From Candidatus Hydrogenedentota bacterium (lineage in GTDB: Bacteria; Hydrogenedentota; Hydrogenedentia; Hydrogenedentales; CAITNO01), in the NCBI GenBank assembly GCA_029554925.1, contig JAKPUV010000990.1, positions 1-5,826 on the forward strand: a stretch of DNA of 5,826 bases. Direction: 5' to 3'. The notes beneath the pieces are model-generated. The model searched no databases. It saw only the letters and a list, made by a program, of their open reading frames with translations, and was not told the origin of the DNA. Positions 1-5,169 of this stretch are shown here, piece by piece (the first letter of the stretch is position 1; every line of letters begins with the position of its first letter). The position numbers were made by a program, and so were the translations under genes.

Positions 1-1253
1 TAGAGGCAGTAGGGGATGAGGGGCTGGAGGAACTTGACGTCCCGCAGCAGGTCGGCGCCCCGCTCGGGGTGGACCTTCATCTGCTCGAACTCCTCGTCGG
101 TGAGGGCGGAGGGCTTGCCGAGGATGGCGTTGTCCACGGCGATCTTGCCCACGTCGTGGAGCACGCCGCCCATGTGCACCTCGCGGAGCTTCTCCTCGTC
201 CCACCCGAGCTCCTGGGCGATGGCCTCGGCGAAATTGGTCACCCGCCAGGTGTGGCCCACGGTGTAGTGGTCCCGCAATTCAATGGCGTTGGCCAGAACG
301 ACCAGGGTGTCCTGGTAGGACTGCTCGAGCTGGCGGACGTACTGGGCGTTGCGGATGGCGGTGGCGGAGGCGCCGGCCAGGGCGACCAGCAGCTCCAGGT
401 CGCTGTTGGTGAAGGCGTCGAAGACGCCGTGGTTGTCCACATAGATGACGCCGAGGCGCTCGTCCTGGTGGGTGAGGGGGGCGCACATGGCCGAGGCGAT
501 GTTCTCTGCGATGATGCTCGCGCCCGCCTTGAACCGGGAGTCGTCCATGGCGTTGCAGGTGATGACGGCCACCCCCTTCTCGTAGGCCTGGCGGACGATG
601 GTGTTGCTGATGTGCAGGTCGGCGCCGGGCATGCCGGAGCGGGAGTAGGCGGCCTCCAGGGCGCCGTCCTTCCCGGAGGCCAGCAGGATGACCCCGTTGT
701 GCGCGGGAACCAGCATGAAGACCTGGTCCATGACGCGGTCGAACACCCGCGAAAGGTGGTGCTCGCTGGCGATGGCCTGGTTGGCGGCGTAGACCGCGGC
801 CAGGCGCTGCTGCATCTCGCGCAGGTCGTGCTCCGACGCGCTGCCCTTGGGCGCGCTGAAGAAGGTCTGGTAGATGTTCCGCGCGTCGGAGGACTCGAAG
901 GACTCCTCACGGTCGGACTGGATGATCTTCGAGGGGGTGTCCTTCGGCGACCGCGTCGTCTCGCTGCCCTCGCGGAACTGGAACTGCTGGCGGCCCATCA
1001 TGAAGACCTCGCCGTCCTGGAGCAGGTGCTCCAGCACGCGCTGCCCGTTCACGAAGGTGCCGTTGCCGCTGCCCAGGTCGCGCAGGAGCGCGCCCTCCTT
1101 GGCAGGAATGACGACGGCGTGCCTGCGGGACACCTGCATGTCGTCCATCTGGATGGTGTTGTCGGGGCTCCGCCCGAAGGAGATTTCCCGGTCAAGCGGG
1201 TGGACCTCGCCCTTGCGGGATCCCGTGAGCACCACAATGCTGTCGTTCGCCAT
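1..1253 (-). CDS. FHA-GAF-HD-GYP signalling protein, probable cyclic di-GMP phosphodiesterase (3' end beyond the window)
   Basis: 417 codons are visible and the frame is still open at the left edge, so the C-terminus is missing. Residues about 5-95 form a forkhead-associated domain with every usual phospho-threonine-binding position: G27-R28, S42-x-x-H45, N64-G65, plus N69-G70. A Ser/Asp/Glu-rich linker (about 96-135) leads to a GAF domain (about 157-308) and then an HD-GYP domain from about 312. There H334 (in VGHTWRV), H366-D367 (in LHDVGK) and H395 (in HPERG) fit family metal-ligand positions. The window ends near residue 417, just before the expected HHExxDGxGYP motif, so the GYP part cannot be judged. 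No signal peptide or membrane segment is visible, so the protein is probably cytoplasmic. HD-GYP domains hydrolyse cyclic di-GMP; FHA domains bind phospho-threonine partners; GAF domains bind small ligands or mediate dimerisation. The ATG at 1253 begins just ahead of the FHA fold and has a GAGAGAAG purine tract 9 nt upstream. It lies 163 bp downstream of the pilus ATPase on the same strand. Domain assignment is secure; enzymatic activity is inferred. Confidence 0.93.
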   Translation of the reverse strand, partial: MANDSIVVLTGSRKGEVHPLDREISFGRSPDNTIQMDDMQVSRRHAVVIPAKEGALLRDLGSGNGTFVNGQRVLEHLLQDGEVFMMGRQQFQFREGSETTRSPKDTPSKIIQSDREESFESSDARNIYQTFFSAPKGSASEHDLREMQQRLAAVYAANQAIASEHHLSRVFDRVMDQVFMLVPAHNGVILLASGKDGALEAAYSRSGMPGADLHISNTIVRQAYEKGVAVITCNAMDDSRFKAGASIIAENIASAMCAPLTHQDERLGVIYVDNHGVFDAFTNSDLELLVALAGASATAIRNAQYVRQLEQSYQDTLVVLANAIELRDHYTVGHTWRVTNFAEAIAQELGWDEEKLREVHMGGVLHDVGKIAVDNAILGKPSALTDEEFEQMKVHPERGADLLRDVKFLQPLIPYCL

Positions 1254-1260
1254 AGGCCCG

Positions 1261-1270
1261 TTCTTCTCTC
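1261..1270 (-). promoter_or_regulatory. Ribosome binding site of the FHA-GAF-HD-GYP gene
   Basis: On the minus strand a purine tract GAGAGAAGAA sits about 9 nt before the ATG at 1253. It is a moderate Shine-Dalgarno match. It supports this start, which also places the first FHA strand directly after the initiator. Confidence 0.5.
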
Positions 1271-1367
1271 AGGCGATCCGGCCGGGGCGCCCCCGGATTT
1301 CCGGCGCCGGTTGGACCCCCGCCGGGCGTCCGCGCGCCCCGGGGGGGAAAGCCCGCCACCGCACTGT

Positions 1368-1373
1368 ATTCTA
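1368..1373 (-). promoter_or_regulatory. Possible -10 element upstream of the FHA-GAF-HD-GYP gene
   Basis: The minus strand reads TAGAAT inside the only AT-rich patch of the 163-bp gap, about 115 nt before the ATG at 1253. It sits in a small dyad, TGTA-TTC-TACA at 1366-1376 on the plus strand. It matches the sigma70 -10 consensus at five of six positions, but no recognisable -35 element lies 16-18 bp upstream. This is a weak candidate; read-through from the ATPase gene is an equally good explanation. Confidence 0.22.
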
Positions 1374-1416
1374 CACCATGCGCCCCCCCGGCGGACGGGG
1401 CGGCGCCGCCCGCGCG

Positions 1417-2922
1417 TCAGCCGCCCTTGATGGAGTCCAGCCTCGGCACGGAGTACGTTCCCATGACCAGCTGGTCGAAAATGCTCGCGTCCGTGCAGAA
1501 CTCCCGCGCCCGCTCCAGCTGGATGCGGTTCTCCTTGTAGAGGCGGTGAAGGTACTGCTCGAACAGGATCGAGTGCGACACCGTCTGCTGCATGCCGATG
1601 CGGATGAGGTCGCTGTCGCCCTTGAGAATGCCGTCGCCCACGGGCTTGATGTCGTTGAACATGAACTCGAGGGCGGGAATGCGGCCGCCGCCCGGCTTGG
1701 GCACGAGCCGCTGGCACAGGACGCACTTCATGCAGTCGCGCAGCTGAAGGCGCACCAGGTCGCGCTCGACGGGGTCGAAGAAGCTCACCACCCGGTTGAC
1801 CACCTCGTAGGCCGTGTTCGCATGGAGCGTGCTGATGACGAGGTGCCCCGTGGCCGCCGCGTTGATGGCCGCGCGGATCGTGTCCGGGTCGCGCATCTCG
1901 CCGATGAGGATCACGTCGGGGTCGTGGCGGAGCGCGCCCGTGATCGCCTCGCCGAAGGACCCGATGTCCAGCCCGAGGCTGCGCTGCGACACGATGGCCT
2001 TCTTGTTCGTGTGCACATACTCCACGGGGTTCTCAATGGTGAGAATGTGGATGGCCCGGTTCGTGTTGATCCAGTCCAGCAGCGCCGCCACCGTGGTGGT
2101 CTTGCCGCTGCCCGTCATGCCCGTCACCAGGATCAGGCCCCGGTGCGTGCCCGCGAGGCCGCGCATCTGCTCCCCGGGGATGTTCAGCTCCTCGAAGGAC
2201 GGGATCTTCTCGGGCAGGAAGCGGAAGGTGCAGTGGGGGGACCCGTTCTTGATGAACGCCGAGACGCGCGCGTAGCCCACCCCCGCCTGGTGGTAGCTGA
2301 AACTGGTCTGCTTGTACTGCTCAAACTCCTCGAAGAAGCCCGGGGGCGCGATCTGCCGGATCAGGTGCGTGATCTGCACGCCCGAGAGGGGCGACATGAT
2401 CTCGGAGTGGCGCGCGTCGTTGTCGATGCGGAAGACCGGGTTCAGGCCCGCCGTCAGGTGCAGGTCGCTCGCCTTGTACTGAACCATGGCGTGGAAAAGC
2501 ATCTCCACGCTGATCGGCTCCACGCGGAAATCCGCGCCCTCGACGTGCCAGACCTCCGGCAGCTTCACCGCCAGGCTGAGCTTGTTCAGCGGCTCGAAAA
2601 CCTTGGGCGAGAAGGACACCCCCTCGCGGGGGCACTCAAACACCAGCTGGTCCTCCTCCATCTCCACCGAGCAGAGGTCGGGATACTCCTCCGCGATCTG
2701 CTCCACCGCCTCCGGCGACTCCAGGCTTTTCAGCTCGAAGACAAGCCGGAAGTTCTCATAGTCGCCCTTGTAGTCCGGACGGCGCGCCGTCAGGCGGATG
2801 CCCTCCGTCCACAGCCGCATCTCGCGCGGGGGGCCCTCCGTGCGCACCACCAGCGCCTCGGTCAGGCGGAGGATGTTGCGCAGGGTCTGCTTTTGTCCGG
2901 TTCCAAGGACGTGTTCCGACAT
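1417..2922 (-). CDS. PilT/PilU-family type IV pilus ATPase (retraction-type motor), variant with an N-terminal extension
   Basis: This is a complete 501-residue protein. Residues about 137-500 match the PilT family: the entry motif ASDLHLTAGL (151-160), Walker A GMTGSGKTT (268-276), an Asp-box TIENPVEYVH (295-304), Walker B DVILIGEMRD (336-345) and His-box TGHLVISTLHAN (358-369). PilT-type proteins form cytoplasmic hexamers at the base of type IV pili, and ATP hydrolysis powers pilin depolymerisation. PilT proteins are usually about 340-370 residues long; the surplus lies in residues 1-136, which I could not assign to a family. The usual C-terminal AIRNLIRE motif is not recognisable where expected (about 426-436, reading KPVGDGILKGD). 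A cysteine triad C397-x2-C400-x2-C403 sits in a helix normally hydrophobic. There is no tetracysteine zinc site as in GspE/PilB, which argues against an assembly ATPase. The ATG at 2922 has a strong ribosome site and probably its own promoter. The family is firm; retraction activity and PilT versus PilU status are not, so no symbol is given. Confidence 0.93.
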   Translation of the reverse strand: MSEHVLGTGQKQTLRNILRLTEALVVRTEGPPREMRLWTEGIRLTARRPDYKGDYENFRLVFELKSLESPEAVEQIAEEYPDLCSVEMEEDQLVFECPREGVSFSPKVFEPLNKLSLAVKLPEVWHVEGADFRVEPISVEMLFHAMVQYKASDLHLTAGLNPVFRIDNDARHSEIMSPLSGVQITHLIRQIAPPGFFEEFEQYKQTSFSYHQAGVGYARVSAFIKNGSPHCTFRFLPEKIPSFEELNIPGEQMRGLAGTHRGLILVTGMTGSGKTTTVAALLDWINTNRAIHILTIENPVEYVHTNKKAIVSQRSLGLDIGSFGEAITGALRHDPDVILIGEMRDPDTIRAAINAAATGHLVISTLHANTAYEVVNRVVSFFDPVERDLVRLQLRDCMKCVLCQRLVPKPGGGRIPALEFMFNDIKPVGDGILKGDSDLIRIGMQQTVSHSILFEQYLHRLYKENRIQLERAREFCTDASIFDQLVMGTYSVPRLDSIKGG

Positions 2923-2926
2923 GGCA

Positions 2927-2944
2927 ACCTCTCTTTCCTCCGGC
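2927..2944 (-). promoter_or_regulatory. Ribosome binding site of the pilus ATPase gene
   Basis: The minus strand carries CCGGAGGAAAGAGAGGT just before the ATG at 2922. It offers GAGAGG about 6 nt upstream and a consensus GGAGG further out, about 16 nt upstream. It firmly supports the 2922 start and therefore the reality of the N-terminal extension of this ATPase. Confidence 0.65.
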
Positions 2945-2981
2945 GGCGGACGCCGGGGGCACGGCCATCATATTGGCAGAC

Positions 2982-3010
2982 ATGATACACAGAAAGTGCG
3001 CATTCTGCAA
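2982..3010 (-). promoter_or_regulatory. Candidate sigma70-type promoter of the pilus ATPase gene
   Basis: On the minus strand TTGCAG (3005-3010) and TATCAT (2982-2987) are separated by exactly 17 bp. The -10 matches the consensus at five of six positions and the -35 at three of six. Both lie in an AT-richer island that stands out from the GC-rich surroundings. Transcription would begin near 2975, giving a leader of about 50 nt that contains the ribosome site. This suggests that the ATPase gene, perhaps with the downstream FHA-GAF-HD-GYP gene, can be expressed independently of the transglycosylase gene. Confidence 0.45.
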
Positions 3011-3035
3011 AGTGTCCGCCGCACCCCGCCCGCGC

Positions 3036-5102
3036 TCAGCCGCCCCGCGCGGCGTCCGGGTAAAACCCCCGGTAGGCCGCGTAGTTCGCAAGCACCCTCT
3101 TGACGTAGTCCCGCGTCTCGGCGAAGGACAGGCTCTCGATGAATCCATCCATGTCGGTGCCGGGAAAGCGGGCGCGCCACTTGTCGCAGTTGCCCGGGCC
3201 GCCGTTGTAAGAGGCCAGGGCGTACACGAGGTTGCCCCCCGAACGGTCCAGCATCCTCCGCAGGTAGTGCGCCCCCAGGCGCAGCGAGTTTGCCGGCGCG
3301 CTGAGATGCTCCCCCGTCTCCTTGGACAGCCGGGGCTCCTTGCCCGCGAGCCATTTCGCCGTGGACGGCATCAGCTGCATCACGCCGACCGCGCCCGACC
3401 GGGACACGATGGAGGAGCGGAAGGTGCTCTCCTGGCGGCTGACGGCCAGCAGCAGCAGCGGGTCCACCCCCGCCTCGCGTCCGGCGCTGACCGCGAGATC
3501 CCAGTAGGCGAGGGGATACTCCACGCGCCGTCTGAGGGCCGAGGGGGCCCCGCCGCCCGTCTCCCACTTGCCGCCGCCGGCTGTCTGGAGCACCGTGTGC
3601 ATGAACCCCGCCCGCGCCACGGCCTCATACCAGGCCGCCTCCAGGCCCGCGCCCGGCGGGGACAGGACCAGTTCAAGGGCCTCCCATTCCCCCTCCTCCA
3701 ACCCGTGCGCCCCGAAGAAGCGGAGGCGCTCCAGCGCCTTCTCCCGCTCCGGCGGCAGCGCTGCCGGCACCGCCAGCGCCGCGCTGGAAAACACCGCGGC
3801 AAGCCGCGAGCCCGGATCGCCGCCGGGCAGGGAAAGCCCGCCGCCCTCCTTCCCGAGCCGCGCCAGCGCCCGGTGGGCGTGGAACGCGCCGGGCCCCTCC
3901 CCCGCCGCGCGGGCCAGATAGCGGGCCCTTCCCGCGGCGTCTGCGCAGTGCCCGGCGATGTCGGCGCAAAGATGCCAGGCTTCCGCCCGCTGCGCCGCCT
4001 GGGAAAGCCGGCCGGACGCGTCGGAAAGAAGGGAGAGCGCCTCCTGCCACGCCTTTTCCCGCATGCGGATTCTTCCCGCGGCGAAAAGCGCATCGGCGGC
4101 GCGCGGATGGTTTGGGTGGCGCTCCGCGAGCCGCCTGTACAGCGCCGCCGCGTCCGCGGCGCGGGCGGCGGAGTCGAGGTGTCCGGCGAGCCAGTAGAGC
4201 CCGTCGCCCCCGTCGCGCCGGTCGGCGTACACGGTGGAAAGGATGTCCGCGAAGAGGTCCGCCGCCGGCCAGGCCTTGCGCGCGGCCGAAAGGCGCAGGG
4301 CGTACAGGAGCCACACCCGCATCCACGGATGGCCGGCGTTCTGCCGCGACAGTGCCCGCGCCTGCTCGGAAGCGGGGAGCTGGTCCGGCGCCGTCGCCGG
4401 GGGCACCGCCAGGGCGGTCAGCACCTGCAGGGCGATCTCGCCGCCCGACGCGTCCCGAAACACCACCGGCTCGGCCTCGATCAGCGGCCGGGCCTCGTCC
4501 ATGGCGCCCGAGCGCAGTAACCCCCAGACGCCCAGCGCACGGTCTTCGGGGCCGGAGAACTGAAGCAGCAGGCGGGACGCCTTCTTCCTCGGCTCAAGCA
4601 GGATGGTCGTCTCCACCGTCTCCCGCAGAAAGGGAAGCGCGCGGCCGCGCGTCGCCGGATCGGCCATCAGGTTCTCCGCCGCGGCCCAGGCCCATTCATC
4701 CAGGAACCAGGGCCGGGGTGACACCCGAAGCGCCTGGTCAAACAGCGCCGCCGCCTCGGCGCGGCGGCCGCGCGCCGCCAGAAACTCCGCGTGGCGGCAC
4801 TGCGCGAGACGGGTCCAGGGCCCGCCGGGAAACTTTTCCAGCACGGTGCGCCACTGGGCCTCCGCCCCCGCGTCGTCGCCCGAACGCGCCCGCACGCGGG
4901 CGGCCCGGGTGGCGGCGAAGGGCGCCAGCCGCTCATCGGCCGCCGCGCAGGCCGTGTAGGCTTTCAGGGCGTCCCCCAGCCGCCCCGCGCGCTCGGCGTC
5001 ATCCCCCTGGAGGAAGAGGGCCCCGCCGGGCAGGGATCCGGTTTCAGCAAACGAAGAAAGGGCCGCGATGAAAACCGCCGCCGCAGGGACAGAAAAGCGC
5101 AT
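3036..5102 (-). CDS. Slt70-type soluble lytic murein transglycosylase (GH23) with helical-repeat N-terminal region
   Basis: This is a complete 688-residue protein. Residues 1-19 are a signal peptide: a basic residue at position 2, a hydrophobic core, and a probable Sec cleavage after SFA (A19). Residues about 30-420 are Ala-rich paired helices of TPR/Slt70-superhelix type, clearest at 30-130 and 278-416. The catalytic SLT domain covers about 528-680. It shows catalytic Glu558 in SRQESTF, GVMQLMPSTA (573-582), ALASYNGGPGN (628-638) and ETRDYV (662-667), all hallmarks of family 1 lytic transglycosylases. Such enzymes cleave the MurNAc-GlcNAc bond of peptidoglycan in the periplasm and leave 1,6-anhydro-MurNAc ends. 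The length is close to E. coli Slt70 (about 645 residues). The ATG at 5102 is preferred because it directly precedes the signal peptide and has GGAG 7 nt upstream. The frame stays open to 5231, but that would hide the signal peptide and overlap the upstream gene. It lies 67 bp after the YfhO-family gene and may be co-transcribed with it. Confidence 0.95.
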   Translation of the reverse strand: MRFSVPAAAVFIAALSSFAETGSLPGGALFLQGDDAERAGRLGDALKAYTACAAADERLAPFAATRAARVRARSGDDAGAEAQWRTVLEKFPGGPWTRLAQCRHAEFLAARGRRAEAAALFDQALRVSPRPWFLDEWAWAAAENLMADPATRGRALPFLRETVETTILLEPRKKASRLLLQFSGPEDRALGVWGLLRSGAMDEARPLIEAEPVVFRDASGGEIALQVLTALAVPPATAPDQLPASEQARALSRQNAGHPWMRVWLLYALRLSAARKAWPAADLFADILSTVYADRRDGGDGLYWLAGHLDSAARAADAAALYRRLAERHPNHPRAADALFAAGRIRMREKAWQEALSLLSDASGRLSQAAQRAEAWHLCADIAGHCADAAGRARYLARAAGEGPGAFHAHRALARLGKEGGGLSLPGGDPGSRLAAVFSSAALAVPAALPPEREKALERLRFFGAHGLEEGEWEALELVLSPPGAGLEAAWYEAVARAGFMHTVLQTAGGGKWETGGGAPSALRRRVEYPLAYWDLAVSAGREAGVDPLLLLAVSRQESTFRSSIVSRSGAVGVMQLMPSTAKWLAGKEPRLSKETGEHLSAPANSLRLGAHYLRRMLDRSGGNLVYALASYNGGPGNCDKWRARFPGTDMDGFIESLSFAETRDYVKRVLANYAAYRGFYPDAARGG

Positions 5103-5109
5103 AGACCTG

Positions 5110-5113
5110 CTCC
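5110..5113 (-). promoter_or_regulatory. Ribosome binding site deciding the transglycosylase start
   Basis: The minus strand reads GGAGCAGGTCT immediately before the ATG at 5102, so GGAG lies 7 nt upstream. The alternative in-frame ATG at 5117 has no purine-rich sequence ahead of it. This favours 5102 and leaves the hydrophobic signal peptide at the very N-terminus. Confidence 0.5.
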
Positions 5114-5153
5114 ACATGCCAAGACAATGGAAAGAGCATACCTGATGCGCCCC

Positions 5154-5168
5154 GCCGGACGCACCGGC
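5154..5168 (-). other. Small hairpin just after the YfhO-family stop codon
   Basis: A perfect 5-bp inverted repeat, GCCGG-ACGCA-CCGGC on the plus strand, starts one base beyond the TGA ending at 5170. The stem is short and no T run follows it on the minus strand. It is at best a weak attenuating structure, and the next gene begins only about 50 nt further on. It could equally be chance in GC-rich DNA. Confidence 0.25.
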
Positions 5169-5169
5169 A

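Larger units (their letters stand above)
1254..1416. other. 163-bp intergenic gap rich in short GC palindromes
   Basis: This gap separates the stop of the pilus ATPase from the start of the FHA-GAF-HD-GYP gene. It contains several perfect short dyads: GGGCGGCGCCGCCC at 1398-1411, six bases past the ATPase stop; CCGGGG-CGC-CCCCGG at 1282-1296; and CCGGCGCCGG at 1301-1310. None is followed by a T run on the minus strand, so none is a classical intrinsic terminator. The structures could still stabilise the 3' end of the upstream message or fold in the leader of the downstream gene. In DNA this GC-rich, short palindromes also arise by chance. No open reading frame with coding character was seen here. 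Confidence 0.5.

Noticed and set aside
69..1430. A 453-codon open frame on the plus strand opposite the FHA-GAF-HD-GYP gene
   Set aside because: Its translation is a low-complexity run of Val, Gly, Leu, Ala, Asp and His with no recognisable domain. It mirrors the GC-rich codons of the clear FHA-GAF-HD-GYP frame on the other strand.
1714..1734. The GspE/PilB-type zinc site as an explanation for the cysteine triad in the pilus ATPase
   Set aside because: The known site has two CxxC pairs located after the QRL segment. This triad precedes it and no second CxxC follows.
874..2985. A 703-codon open frame on the plus strand opposite the pilus ATPase
   Set aside because: It is long but antisense to a protein with intact Walker A and Walker B motifs. 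Its product is Arg/His/Leu/Val-rich without a fold or motif. Stop codons are rare in antisense frames at this GC content.
2923..2986. Possible leader peptide starting at the ATG at 2984 within the upstream region of the pilus ATPase
   Set aside because: It runs out of frame into the ATPase gene as part of a long shadow frame and has no ribosome site of its own.
3011..3035. Possible intrinsic terminator after the transglycosylase stop
   Set aside because: The region is GC-rich but shows no convincing stem-loop and no T run on the minus strand.
2973..4520. A 515-codon open frame on the plus strand opposite the lytic transglycosylase
   Set aside because: The product is an Arg/Gly/Pro/Ala-rich shadow of the real SLT gene, which has a complete catalytic motif set.
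4112..5071. A 319-codon Pro/Arg/Ala-rich open frame on the plus strand
   Set aside because: Its composition is typical of an out-of-frame reading of GC-rich DNA. It lies wholly opposite the N-terminal helical part of the transglycosylase.
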